Under the pieces are notes generated by a model. That model was not told the DNA's origin and ran no database searches. It was given only the letters and a program-made list of their open reading frames with translations. A stretch of DNA of 64,000 nt from Streptomyces gardneri. GTDB taxonomy: Bacteria > Actinomycetota > Actinomycetes > Streptomycetales > Streptomycetaceae. Below are positions 41,333-50,255 of this stretch, in pieces (the stretch's first letter is position 1; every line of letters begins with the position of its first letter). The position numbers and the translations under genes were made by a program. The stretch lies in assembly GCF_006539185.1 (NCBI RefSeq), contig NZ_BJMN01000028.1, forward strand, positions 62,001 through 126,000, read 5' to 3'.

Positions 41333-42904
41333 GTGAGTACGACCAGCCTGCCTCCCCGCCTCCCGGTGCCCGCGCACGCCGACCGTCTGCGCGAGGCACT
41401 GCTCGCCGCCGACTACACCGCCGACGGCCTGCTCGACCTGCTCGGCGCCCCCGCCTACGCGGCGCTCGCCCGCAGCGAGACCGTGCCCGCCCTGCGCGCC
41501 ACCCGCGGCGACTCGCCGCTGGAGACCCTCGTGCGGCTCTTCCTGCTCCAGCGGGCCGTCGACCACGACAAGGCCGCCGCGGCGCTCCCGCTGGCCGAGG
41601 CCCTCGCCGACGGCTGGGTCGTCCGCGAGGACGACGCCGTGCTCGCGACGGTCGACATCCGCCCGTACGGCGGCCCGGACGGCGCCCAGGACGGCGGGAA
41701 CTGGTTCATCGTCTCCGACCTCGGCTGCGCCGTCGGCGGAGCCGGGGGCATCGGGAAGAAGGCCGAGGGCGTCGTCCTCGGCGTCGGCGGCGCCTCCACC
41801 ACGCTCGCCGGGATCACCGTCCGTACGCCGGTGTCCTCCGCGCTCGACCTCGGCACCGGCTCCGGCATCCAGGCGCTGCACGCCGCCCAGCACGCCACGC
41901 TGGTCACCGCCACCGATCTCAACGGGCGCGCCCTGGACTTCACCCGGCTCACCCTCGCCCTCTCCGGGGCCAGGGAGGCCGAGCTGCTCGAAGGGTCGCT
42001 CTTCGAGCCGGTCGACGGCGACACGTACGACCTGATCGTCTCCAACCCGCCGTTCGTCATCTCTCCCGGCGCCACGCTCACCTACCGGGACGGCGGGATG
42101 GGCGGCGACGACCTGTGCCGCACGCTCGTGCAGCAGGCGGGCGAGCGGCTCAACGACGGCGGATACGCCCAGTTCCTCGCCAACTGGCAGCACGTGGAGG
42201 GCGAGGAGTGGCAGGACCGGCTGCGGTCCTGGGTGCCGCGCGGCTGCGACGCCTGGATCGTGCAGCGCGAGGTCCAGGACGTCACGCAGTACACGGAGCT
42301 CTGGCTGCGGGACAGCGGGGACCACCGCGGCGACCCGGACGACTACCGACTGGCGTACGGACGCTGGCTCGACGAGTTCGAGGCCCGCAGGACCAGGGCG
42401 ATCGGCTTCGGCTGGATCACGATCCGGCGGAACGCGGCGGTGGAGGCGGGGACCACCGAGCCCTCGATCCTGATCGAGGAGTGGCCGCACCCCGTCGAGC
42501 AGCCCCTCGGCGACACCATCCGCGCCCACTTCGAGCGCCAGGACTACCTGCGGAGCCGCGACGACGCCGCACTGCTCGCCGACCGCTTCACGCTCGCGCC
42601 CGAGGTCATGCAGGAGCAGGTCGGGCTGCCGGGCGCCGAGGACCCCGAGCACGTCGTGCTCCGGCAGAACCGCGGCATGCGCCGCGCCACCAAGGTCGAC
42701 CACGTCGGCGCCGGGTTCGCCGGTGTGTGCGACGGCACCCTCAGCGCGGGCCGCATCCTCGACGCGATCGGGCAGCTGATGGGGGAGGACCCGGTCATAC
42801 TGCGGGACCGCACCCCGCAGGCGATCCGGCTGCTCGTCGAGGAGGGCTTCCTGCTGCCCGTCGGGCAGACGCCCGGGGAGTACGGCGAGGAGAGCCCCGC
42901 TTGA
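41333..42904 (+). CDS. class I SAM-dependent methyltransferase (HemK/PrmC-like)
   Basis: A 523-residue protein. After a helical N-terminal domain, residues about 165-330 form the Rossmann methyltransferase: ALDLGTGSGIQALHAA (motif I), TDLNGRALDF and SNPPFVISPG, the NPP(Y/F) motif of N-methyltransferases acting on amide or adenine nitrogens, as in PrmC. The C-terminal 190 residues have no assigned motif. The GTG at 41333 lies 7 nt after CACAAT, a leaderless-like pattern; the ATG at 41324 is possible. Its stop overlaps the TTG of the next gene. Substrate unknown. Confidence 0.87.
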   Translation: MSTTSLPPRLPVPAHADRLREALLAADYTADGLLDLLGAPAYAALARSETVPALRATRGDSPLETLVRLFLLQRAVDHDKAAAALPLAEALADGWVVREDDAVLATVDIRPYGGPDGAQDGGNWFIVSDLGCAVGGAGGIGKKAEGVVLGVGGASTTLAGITVRTPVSSALDLGTGSGIQALHAAQHATLVTATDLNGRALDFTRLTLALSGAREAELLEGSLFEPVDGDTYDLIVSNPPFVISPGATLTYRDGGMGGDDLCRTLVQQAGERLNDGGYAQFLANWQHVEGEEWQDRLRSWVPRGCDAWIVQREVQDVTQYTELWLRDSGDHRGDPDDYRLAYGRWLDEFEARRTRAIGFGWITIRRNAAVEAGTTEPSILIEEWPHPVEQPLGDTIRAHFERQDYLRSRDDAALLADRFTLAPEVMQEQVGLPGAEDPEHVVLRQNRGMRRATKVDHVGAGFAGVCDGTLSAGRILDAIGQLMGEDPVILRDRTPQAIRLLVEEGFLLPVGQTPGEYGEESPA

Positions 42905-43905
42905 TACGGATCGAGCTGGACGAGGCCTCGCTCGGGGCGACCCGGATCGCGATCAGCCCGCTGCGGGACGCGTTCTGTTCGATGCACCTCGCGCTGCCGC
43001 ACCGGCATCCTTCCTGGCCCTACCAGGCGTGGGTCGGGCAGGCGCGCGAGGTGTGGCGGGAGGACGACAGGCTCCGGCCGCTGTGGGACCTCTTCGTCGA
43101 GGGGCGGGGCGAGGTATCCGACTTCCTGCTGCCCCGGCCGTTCGGCACGGTCAACGTCCACGAGGAGCTGGCCGCGCTGCGGGCCACCGACCCGGAGTTC
43201 GTCCGCGAGCAGGTGGCCGTCTGCTACCCGGGGATGGCCGACCAGCCCTTCGTGCAGCCGTACCTGAAGGACCCCGAGGCGGCCTGCGCGGCGCTCGCCG
43301 ACGCGTACGCGGCCTACTGGGAGGGCGCGATCGAGCCGTACTGGCCGACGATGCGCCGGCTCGTCGAGGACGAAGTGCTCGTCCGGGCCAGGACGTTCGC
43401 GACGGAGGGCATCGACGCGCTGTTCGCCGGCCTGGAGTCGCGGGGGCGGTGGCAGCCCCCCGTGCTCGAACTGACCAAGCACGTCGACGCCGAGTACGCG
43501 CCGGGGGAGCGGCGGCTCGTCCTCGTGCCGCTGGTCTTCGCCGAGGGCTGCCGGCTCTACTCGACGGACGACCCCGAGGTCTTCGCGCTCAGCTTCCAGG
43601 CCAGGGGCGCCGCCGCGCTGCGCGAACCGTCCGAGCCCGTCGCCGAGGACCGGCTCGGCCTGATGCTCGGCCGGGGCCGCGCGGCGGTCCTGCGCGAGCT
43701 GGGCGGGCCGCTGACCACGGCCGGGCTCGCCGACCGGCTCGGCCTCGCGCCCAGCACGGTCTCCGAGCACCTGTCGGTGCTCTCCGAGGCCGGGGTGGTC
43801 ACCCGCCACCGCGTCGGCCGCTCGGTGTACTACCAGCTGACGGACACCGGCCGTTCGCTGCTCGCGCTGCTCACGGGTGAGGGCCTCCTCAAGGCCGTGG
43901 CCTGA
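42901..43905 (+). CDS. DUF5937-type ArsR-like transcriptional regulator
   Basis: A 334-residue protein. The first 240 residues are a helical sensor region (DUF5937-like; LIRIELDEASLG); residues about 255-325 carry a winged helix with LTTAGLADRLGLAPSTVSEHLSVL, typical of ArsR regulators. The TTG at 42901 overlaps the methyltransferase stop and follows GAGGAGAG, so translation is coupled. No metal-binding cysteine set is seen, so the ligand is not a metal by the classic motif. It precedes a perfect palindrome and the ABC operon, which it probably controls. Confidence 0.85.
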   Translation: MIRIELDEASLGATRIAISPLRDAFCSMHLALPHRHPSWPYQAWVGQAREVWREDDRLRPLWDLFVEGRGEVSDFLLPRPFGTVNVHEELAALRATDPEFVREQVAVCYPGMADQPFVQPYLKDPEAACAALADAYAAYWEGAIEPYWPTMRRLVEDEVLVRARTFATEGIDALFAGLESRGRWQPPVLELTKHVDAEYAPGERRLVLVPLVFAEGCRLYSTDDPEVFALSFQARGAAALREPSEPVAEDRLGLMLGRGRAAVLRELGGPLTTAGLADRLGLAPSTVSEHLSVLSEAGVVTRHRVGRSVYYQLTDTGRSLLALLTGEGLLKAVA

Positions 43906-43918
43906 GGCCGTGGCCTGA

Positions 43919-43940
43919 CGATTCGGGGCCTCCCGAATCG
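43919..43940. promoter_or_regulatory. palindromic operator before the ABC operon
   Basis: CGATTCGGG-GCCT-CCCGAATCG, perfect 9-bp arms. It lies 25 bp before the -10 box of the ABC operon, over the -35 region, and just after the ArsR-like regulator gene. It could also act as a weak terminator. Confidence 0.7.
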
Positions 43941-43965
43941 ATGGCCCGGACCCTCCGCGGGCTTC

Positions 43966-43971
43966 TAGCGT
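43966..43971 (+). promoter_or_regulatory. -10 box of ABC operon (leaderless)
   Basis: TAGCGT followed after 7 nt by the ATG at 43979. Confidence 0.6.
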
Positions 43972-43978
43972 CCGCCGC

Positions 43979-45004
43979 ATGCTCGCAATCGAGGCGGACG
44001 CGCTGCGCCGCACCTACACCAGCAGGACCGGGTGGCTGAAGCCCCGGCGGACCGAGACCGAGGCCGTGCGCGGCGTCACCTTCGAGGTGGCGCCGGGGGA
44101 GCTGTTCGGCCTGCTCGGCCCCAACGGCGCCGGGAAGACCACCACCATCAAGATGCTCAACACCCTGCTCCTGCCGACCTCCGGCACGGCCCGGGTGTTC
44201 GGTCACGACGTGGCCCGCGACCCCGTCGCCGTACGCCGCAGGATCGGGTACGTCTTCGGCGGCGACCGCGGTCTGTACGACCGGCTCTCGGCGCTCGACA
44301 ACCTCCGCTACTTCGCCGAGCTGTACGGCGTCGAGGCCCGCGACCAGAAGCGGCGCATCGCCGAACTCCTCGACCTGGTCGGCCTCGTGGGCCGGGAGAA
44401 GGAGAGCGTCGAGGGGTACTCGCGCGGCATGCGGCAGCGCCTCCACATCGCCCGCGGCCTCCTCCACCGCCCCGACGTGCTCTTCCTCGACGAGCCGTCC
44501 ATCGGCGTCGACCCCGTCGCCGCCCGCGACCTGCGCCGCACGGTCGCCGACCTGTCCGCGGCCGGCACCACGGTCCTGCTCACCACCCACTACATGGCCG
44601 AGGCCGACGAGCTCTGCGGCCGGATCGCCGTGATCGCCGGTGGCCGGATCTGCGCCCTCGGCACCCCCGAGAGCCTCAAGTCCCGTGTGCGGGGCCGGGA
44701 CGTGCTGGAGATCGAGGCGTACGGGGTGGACGAGGAGCGGCTCGACCGGGTGCGGCGCCTCCCCGGGGTGCGCGGCGCGTCGGTCGAGGACCGGGGAACG
44801 CTCCAGGTCGTCACCGTGCAGACCGGCCGGAGCTCCGCCGAGCTGCACGGGCCGGTGCTGACCGCGCTCGACGGCGTCCGCATCGGCCGGGTCACGAGCC
44901 GCGAACCGTCCCTGGAGGACGCCTACATCGCGATCGTGGAGGAGGCGGCGGGCGGGCCGGACCGGTCCGCGACGCCTGCCGAAGCCGAGGAGCCGGCCGT
45001 ATGA
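43979..45004 (+). CDS. ABC-2 exporter ATP-binding protein
   Basis: A 341-residue ABC ATPase of the DrrA/NodI type: Walker A GPNGAGKTTTIKML, Q-loop region GDRGLYDRL, signature YSRGMRQRL, Walker B LFLDEPSIGVDP, switch His in TTHYMAEADE. An approximately 90-residue C-terminal extension (residues 245-341) is typical of drug or polysaccharide exporters. It acts with the two permeases that follow; the ATG of the first overlaps its stop. Confidence 0.93.
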   Translation: MLAIEADALRRTYTSRTGWLKPRRTETEAVRGVTFEVAPGELFGLLGPNGAGKTTTIKMLNTLLLPTSGTARVFGHDVARDPVAVRRRIGYVFGGDRGLYDRLSALDNLRYFAELYGVEARDQKRRIAELLDLVGLVGREKESVEGYSRGMRQRLHIARGLLHRPDVLFLDEPSIGVDPVAARDLRRTVADLSAAGTTVLLTTHYMAEADELCGRIAVIAGGRICALGTPESLKSRVRGRDVLEIEAYGVDEERLDRVRRLPGVRGASVEDRGTLQVVTVQTGRSSAELHGPVLTALDGVRIGRVTSREPSLEDAYIAIVEEAAGGPDRSATPAEAEEPAV

Positions 45005-45774
45005 GGCACGTCCTGCGGCTGGTCCTCGTCGGCGTGCGCACCCATGTCTCGTACATGTCGCGCTCCCCGATCGAGATCACCTTCGCCGTCCTCGTACCGC
45101 TCGTCTACGCGACCCTGGCCGTCTACCTCTTCCGGGCCGCGGGCGACCCCGACCGCCTGCTCACCGCCTCCGTCGGCGCCGGACTGATGGGCATCTGGGG
45201 CTCGGTGCTCTTCGGTTCGGGCGGCGCCGTGCAGAACCAGCGCTGGCTCGGCACCCTGGAGACCCTGGTCGTGGCGCCGGCGCCGCTCGCGCTCGTCCTG
45301 CTCCCGATCACCCTCGCGACCGCCGTCATCGGCACGTACGCGATGGGCGCGACGGTGCTGTGGGGCGTGGTCCTCTTCGACGTCCCGCTCGACTTCGCCC
45401 ACCCGCTGCTCTTCCTGCTCGCCGTGCCGGTGTGCGTCCTCGCCCTCGGCATGATGGGGCTCCTCCTGGCCGCCACCTTCGTCCTGCTGCGGAACGCCAA
45501 CGCCCTGGCCAACCCGCTGGACACGCCCGTCTGGCTGCTGTCCGGGCTCCTCGTGCCCGTCACCGTGCTGCCCGCCTGGACGCAGCCGCTGTCCTGGGCG
45601 CTGCCGACCACCTGGGGCGCGCGGGCCGTGCACGCGGCGACCTCCGGCGGGGACGTGATCACGCCGCTCCTCGTCGCCGCCGCGCTCGGGGCCGGCTACG
45701 CCCTGGCCGCCGTCCTCGTCCTCGGGCGGGTGGAGCGCCGGGCGCGCGCCGCCGCCACCCTCGCCCTCGCCTGA
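45001..45774 (+). CDS. ABC-2 type permease, first
   Basis: A 257-residue permease with six hydrophobic helices (FAVLVPLVYATLAVYLF near residue 29, then LVLLPITLATAVIGTYAMG, LLFLLAVPVCVLALGMMGLL). ATGA overlap with the ATPase gene. Probably a heterodimer with the second permease. Substrate unknown. Confidence 0.9.
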   Translation: MRHVLRLVLVGVRTHVSYMSRSPIEITFAVLVPLVYATLAVYLFRAAGDPDRLLTASVGAGLMGIWGSVLFGSGGAVQNQRWLGTLETLVVAPAPLALVLLPITLATAVIGTYAMGATVLWGVVLFDVPLDFAHPLLFLLAVPVCVLALGMMGLLLAATFVLLRNANALANPLDTPVWLLSGLLVPVTVLPAWTQPLSWALPTTWGARAVHAATSGGDVITPLLVAAALGAGYALAAVLVLGRVERRARAAATLALA

Positions 45775-45788
45775 AAGGCCTGACAGAG

Positions 45789-46580
45789 ATGTTCCGTTTC
45801 CCCGCCACCGCCCGGCTCGTCGTCGTCGGCGGCGCGATCTCCTACCGGGCGCTCTTCAACTGGACGACCCCGCCGATGTTCATCGGAACCCTGCTGGTGG
45901 GGCCGCTTCTCCAAGTCTTCTTCTTCGTCTTCCTCGGACGGGAACTGGGCGTCGCCGACGACCGTTTCCACCTTGTGGGAAACGCCGTTCTCGCAGCTTC
46001 CGCCTCCTGCGTGTACGGCGGCACGATGGCCGTCGCCAACGAGCGCCGGTACGGCACGCTCGGCGCCGTCCTGCTCTCGCCCCGGCACCGGGTCCCGCTC
46101 TGGATCGGCCGCGCCCTCCCGTACGTCCTCAACGGGCTGTTCGTCAGCGCCTTCGTGCTCACCGCCGCCGCGCTCGTGCTCGGGCTGCCCGTGCCCGCCG
46201 GGGCGCTGCCCGGGCTCGGTCTGGTGCTCCTCGCCGCCGCCGCTGCCTGCTCCGCCTTCGGGCTCGCGCTGGGGGCGCTCGGGCTTCGCTTCCGCGATGT
46301 GTTCCTGGTGTCCAACGTGGCGAGTTCGGGGCTGCTCCTCCTGACGGGCGCCGCCGTGCCCCGGGAGTCGCTGCCGGAGTGGATGCGGTTCGTCGGCGAG
46401 CTGCTGCCGCTCACGCACGCGGCGGACGCGGCGCGGCGGCTGACCGCGGGCGGCGGCCTGGACGGATCCCTGCTCGGGACCGAGCTCGCGGTGGGTGCCG
46501 GCTGGGGGCTGCTCGCCGTCGCCCTGCTCGCCGTCTTCGAGCGCGGCAGCCGACGCCGGGCCACGCTCGACGTGATGTGA
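45789..46580 (+). CDS. ABC-2 type permease, second
   Basis: A 263-residue permease with six helices (LLVGPLLQVFFFVFLG, GLVLLAAAAACSAFGLALGALG, SSGLLLLTGAAVP). It follows the first permease by 14 nt and GAAAGG-like bases. Its second cytoplasmic loop has YGTLGAVLLSP, matching LGTLETLVVAP in the first; the two arose by duplication. Confidence 0.9.
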   Translation: MFRFPATARLVVVGGAISYRALFNWTTPPMFIGTLLVGPLLQVFFFVFLGRELGVADDRFHLVGNAVLAASASCVYGGTMAVANERRYGTLGAVLLSPRHRVPLWIGRALPYVLNGLFVSAFVLTAAALVLGLPVPAGALPGLGLVLLAAAAACSAFGLALGALGLRFRDVFLVSNVASSGLLLLTGAAVPRESLPEWMRFVGELLPLTHAADAARRLTAGGGLDGSLLGTELAVGAGWGLLAVALLAVFERGSRRRATLDVM

Positions 46581-46739
46581 CAGGAGAAGCAGAAGGGAGT
46601 GGGTCACTACCGGCCATCTTCGTGAAACCGTACGGGACGGTCCGCGTCGTTCACCCGGAATTCGCGCTCTCGATGCCCGGAGGTGTCAGCCTCGGCTGCG
46701 GGAGACGAACACCTCACATGGACGGAACGGGGTACGGGC

Positions 46740-46937
46740 ATGGAGAGCGGGCCGGCGATCTTCGCGGGGGCGGCGTTCACGCTGTTCGGAGGCGCGCTGC
46801 TGCTGTGGACCACCGTGCGGACGCTGCACCGTGAGCCCGTGGCGTACGGGGTCGCGCCGCGGACGGCCCTGGCGGCCACGAGCCTCTTCGGCACCGCCTT
46901 CGTCGTCCTCGGCTTCTGGTGCTTCGGCAGGCTCTGA
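46740..46937 (+). CDS. small two-helix membrane protein
   Basis: A 65-residue protein: MESGPAIFAGAAFTLFGGALLLW, polar linker TTVRTLHREP, ALAATSLFGTAFVVLGFWCF, GRL. Two membrane helices, both ends cytoplasmic or both outside. Function unknown. The stop lies within the first unit of a 12-bp repeat array upstream of topA. Confidence 0.7.
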   Translation: MESGPAIFAGAAFTLFGGALLLWTTVRTLHREPVAYGVAPRTALAATSLFGTAFVVLGFWCFGRL

Positions 46938-46990
46938 ATCCTGCTCCGAATCTCGCTCCGGACCACGGTCCGAATCTCGCTCCGAAACTC
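46931..46990. repeat. 12-bp tandem repeats upstream of topA
   Basis: Five units of GCTCCGAATCTC and variants, the first containing the stop codon of the small membrane protein. The rest of the 308-bp spacer to topA has a TTGACA at 47123 that may be a -35 box, and no further gene. Confidence 0.85.
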
Positions 46991-47122
46991 TCTCGGGGTC
47001 TTCCTCCGGCGCTCCGGCACGCCGGCCCGTTCCGCCGCCCGCCCCGCCCGACCGGGAGTCCGGGCGGCAGGAATGCCAGGACTCGGGTTACCGTTCGAGT
47101 GGCCGTTGCGGGCTTTCGCCGT

Positions 47123-47128
47123 TTGACA
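47123..47128 (+). promoter_or_regulatory. possible -35 box of topA
   Basis: TTGACA, a consensus -35 sequence, 118 bp before the topA start. The -10 is unclear: TACCGT follows after 13 bp. In S. coelicolor the topA promoter responds to supercoiling. Confidence 0.35.
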
Positions 47129-47245
47129 CGGGGGCGGGTTGTACCGTCACACTCCGCAGCGACGGGAGCGTCACCGTCCGTGCCGCTGCCGTGCGTGCCA
47201 GTGCCGTACGTGCCAGAGAGTGTCGATCCGGAGAGAAGAGCGAAG

Positions 47246-50116
47246 TTGTCCCCGACCAGCGAGACCGCACACGGCGGCCGCCGACTCGTCATCGTCGAGT
47301 CGCCTGCCAAGGCGAAGACGATCAAGGGCTACCTCGGCCCCGGCTACGTCGTCGAGGCGAGCGTCGGGCACATCCGCGACCTCCCGAGCGGTGCCGCCGA
47401 GGTGCCGGAGAAGTACACCGGCGAGGTGCGCCGCCTCGGCGTCGACGTCGAGCATGACTTCCAGCCCATCTATGTCGTCAATGCCGACAAGAAGGCGCAG
47501 GTCAGGAAGCTCAAGGAGCTGCTTGCCGAGTCCGACGAACTCTTCCTCGCCACCGATGAGGACCGCGAGGGCGAGGCCATCGCGTGGCACCTCCAGGAAG
47601 TCCTGAAGCCCAAGGTCCCGGTCCACCGGATGGTCTTCCACGAGATCACCAAGGACGCGATCCGCGAGGCCGTCGCCAACCCGCGCGAGCTGAATCAGCG
47701 CATGGTCGACGCCCAGGAGACCCGCCGCATCCTCGACCGGCTGTACGGCTACGAGGTCTCGCCGGTCCTGTGGAAGAAGGTCATGCCGAAGCTGTCGGCG
47801 GGCCGCGTCCAGTCGGTGGCCACCCGCCTCGTCGTCGAGCGGGAGCGCGAGCGCATCGCCTTCCGTTCCGCCGAGTACTGGGACCTCACCGGCACCTTCG
47901 CCACCGGCCGCACCGGTGACGCCTCCGACCCGTCGCAGCTGGTCGCGCGCCTCGCGGCGGTCGACGGCAAGCGCGTCGCGCAGGGCCGGGACTTCGGCGC
48001 CGACGGCCGTCTGAAGAGCGACACGGTCCTCCACCTGGACGAGACGAACGCCCGCGCCCTGGCCGCCGCGCTCGCCGACACCGCCTTCGCGGTGCGCTCG
48101 GTGGAGTCGAAGCCGTACCGCCGCTCGCCGTACGCCCCCTTCCGCACCACGACCCTCCAGCAGGAGGCGAGCCGCAAGCTGGGCTTCGGTGCGAAGGCGA
48201 CCATGCAGGTGGCGCAGAAGCTGTACGAGAACGGCTTCATCACCTACATGCGTACGGACTCCACGATCCTGTCCGACACCGCCGTCACGGCGGCCCGGGC
48301 GCAGGTCACGCAGCTCTACGGCGCCGACTACCTGCCGGAGAAGCCGCGCGTCTACGCCGGCAAGGTCAAGAACGCGCAGGAGGCGCACGAGGCGATTCGC
48401 CCTTCGGGTGATCGTTTCCGCACCCCCGCGGAGACCGGTCTGACCGGCGACCAGTTCCGGCTCTACGAGCTCATCTGGAAGCGGACCGTCGCCTCCCAGA
48501 TGAAGGACGCCACCGGCAACTCGGTCACCGTGAAGATCGGCGGCCGCGCCGCCGACGGCCGTGACGCCGAGTTCAGCGCCTCCGGCAAGACGATCACCTT
48601 CCACGGCTTCATGAAGGCGTACGTCGAAGGCGCCGACGACCCGAACGCGGAGCTCGACGACCGCGAGCGGCGCCTGCCGCAGGTCGCCCAGGGCGACGCG
48701 CTGACCGCCGACGAGATCACGGTCGACGGCCACGCGACGAAGCCGCCGGCCCGCTACACCGAGGCCTCGCTGGTCAAGGAGCTCGAAGAGCGCGAGATCG
48801 GCCGCCCGTCGACGTACGCGTCGATCATCGGCACGATCCTCGACCGCGGCTACGTCTTCAAGAAGGGCACGGCCCTCGTGCCGTCCTTCCTGAGCTTCGC
48901 CGTCGTCAACCTCCTGGAGACGCACTTCGGGCGGCTCGTCGACTACGACTTCACCGCCCGGATGGAGGACGACCTCGACCGCATCGCGCGGGGCGAGGCC
49001 AAGTCCGTGCCGTGGCTGAAGCGTTTCTACTTCGGTGAGGGCGACGGCTCCGGCGCAGGCGCCTCCGGCGGCGCGGCGGACGCGGGGAACGGCGACGGGG
49101 ACCACCTCGGCGGCCTCAAGGAGCTCGTCACGGACCTCGGCGCGATCGACGCGCGCGAGATCTCCTCCTTCCCCGTCGGCAACGGCATCGTGCTGCGCGT
49201 CGGCCGCTACGGCCCGTACGTCGAGCGCGGCGAGAAGGACGCGGAGGGCCACCAGCGCGCCGACGTCCCGGACGACCTCGCGCCCGACGAGCTGACCGTC
49301 GAGCACGCCGAGGAGCTGCTCGCCAAGCCGAGCGGCGACTTCGAGCTGGGCGCCGACCCGGTCAGCGGCAACCAGATCGTCGCGAAGGACGGCCGCTACG
49401 GCCCGTACGTCACGGAGATCCTGCCCGAGGGCACCCCGAAGACCGGCAAGAACGCGGTGAAGCCGCGGACGGCCTCCCTCTTCAAGTCGATGGCGCTCGA
49501 CACCGTCACCCTGGAGGACGCGCTCCGGCTGATGTCCCTTCCCCGGGTCGTCGGCGCGGACGCCGAGGGCGTCGAGATCACCGCGCAGAACGGCCGCTAC
49601 GGCCCGTACCTGAAGAAGGGCACGGACTCGCGGTCGCTCACCGAGGAGGAGCAGCTCTTCACGATCACGCTCGAAGAGGCGCTCGCGATCTACGCGCAGC
49701 CGAAGCAGCGCGGCCGGGCCGCGGCCAAGCCGCCGCTGAAGGAGCTGGGCACCGACCCGGTCAGCGAGAAGCCCGTGGTCGTCAAGGACGGGCGCTTCGG
49801 CCCGTACGTGACGGACGGCGAGACCAACGCCACCCTGCGCACCGACGACAGCGTGGAGACGATCACGCCGGAGCGCGGTTACGAGCTCCTCGCGGAGAAG
49901 CGCGCCAAGGGACCGGCGAAGAAGGCCGCCAAGAAGGCCCCGGCGAAGAAGGCCACCGCGAAGAAGGCGACGGCCAAGAAGACGGCCACGAAGACGGCGG
50001 CGAAGAAGACCACCGCCGCCAAGACGACGACCGCGAAGAAGACCACGGCGGCGAAGACCACCGCCGCGAAGAAGACGACCGCGGCCAAGAAGACGACGGC
50101 GGCTCAGCCGGAGTAG
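47246..50116 (+). CDS. topA: DNA topoisomerase I
   Basis: A 956-residue type IA topoisomerase. TOPRIM: VIVESPAKAKTIKGYL and TDEDREGEAIAWHL; active-site tyrosine in FITYMRTDST; Arg-rich KRTVASQMKD. Four short repeats (RYGPYV, GRYGPYLKKG, GRFGPYV) replace zinc fingers. The C-terminus is a 60-residue run of Lys/Ala (KKTATKTAAKK), known in Streptomyces TopA as a DNA-binding tail that raises processivity. It relaxes negative supercoils. TTG 47246 places the protein start at the conserved SPTSET; GGAGAG precedes it by about 10 nt. A GTG further upstream is possible. Confidence 0.95.
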   Translation: MSPTSETAHGGRRLVIVESPAKAKTIKGYLGPGYVVEASVGHIRDLPSGAAEVPEKYTGEVRRLGVDVEHDFQPIYVVNADKKAQVRKLKELLAESDELFLATDEDREGEAIAWHLQEVLKPKVPVHRMVFHEITKDAIREAVANPRELNQRMVDAQETRRILDRLYGYEVSPVLWKKVMPKLSAGRVQSVATRLVVERERERIAFRSAEYWDLTGTFATGRTGDASDPSQLVARLAAVDGKRVAQGRDFGADGRLKSDTVLHLDETNARALAAALADTAFAVRSVESKPYRRSPYAPFRTTTLQQEASRKLGFGAKATMQVAQKLYENGFITYMRTDSTILSDTAVTAARAQVTQLYGADYLPEKPRVYAGKVKNAQEAHEAIRPSGDRFRTPAETGLTGDQFRLYELIWKRTVASQMKDATGNSVTVKIGGRAADGRDAEFSASGKTITFHGFMKAYVEGADDPNAELDDRERRLPQVAQGDALTADEITVDGHATKPPARYTEASLVKELEEREIGRPSTYASIIGTILDRGYVFKKGTALVPSFLSFAVVNLLETHFGRLVDYDFTARMEDDLDRIARGEAKSVPWLKRFYFGEGDGSGAGASGGAADAGNGDGDHLGGLKELVTDLGAIDAREISSFPVGNGIVLRVGRYGPYVERGEKDAEGHQRADVPDDLAPDELTVEHAEELLAKPSGDFELGADPVSGNQIVAKDGRYGPYVTEILPEGTPKTGKNAVKPRTASLFKSMALDTVTLEDALRLMSLPRVVGADAEGVEITAQNGRYGPYLKKGTDSRSLTEEEQLFTITLEEALAIYAQPKQRGRAAAKPPLKELGTDPVSEKPVVVKDGRFGPYVTDGETNATLRTDDSVETITPERGYELLAEKRAKGPAKKAAKKAPAKKATAKKATAKKTATKTAAKKTTAAKTTTAKKTTAAKTTAAKKTTAAKKTTAAQPE

Positions 50117-50243
50117 CCGTTCCGAGGTTGTTCAGGTGTGTGGGAGGGGCGGAGGCCGGTGGCCTTCGCCCCTCCCGCGTCGGTCCTGTCACAGGCTCGT
50201 CCGGATGTTCGGTCGGAGGCCGCGGGGAGCAAGGGCGTCCGGA

Positions 50244-50249
50244 TAGGGT
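50244..50249 (+). promoter_or_regulatory. -10 box of tmk (leaderless)
   Basis: TAGGGT followed after 6 nt by the ATG at 50256. Confidence 0.55.
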
Positions 50250-50255
50250 GGACGG

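Noticed and set aside
46919-47245. Longer topA start upstream
   Set aside because: Upstream residues are low complexity and not in known TopA proteins; TTG at 47246 gives the conserved SPTSET start.
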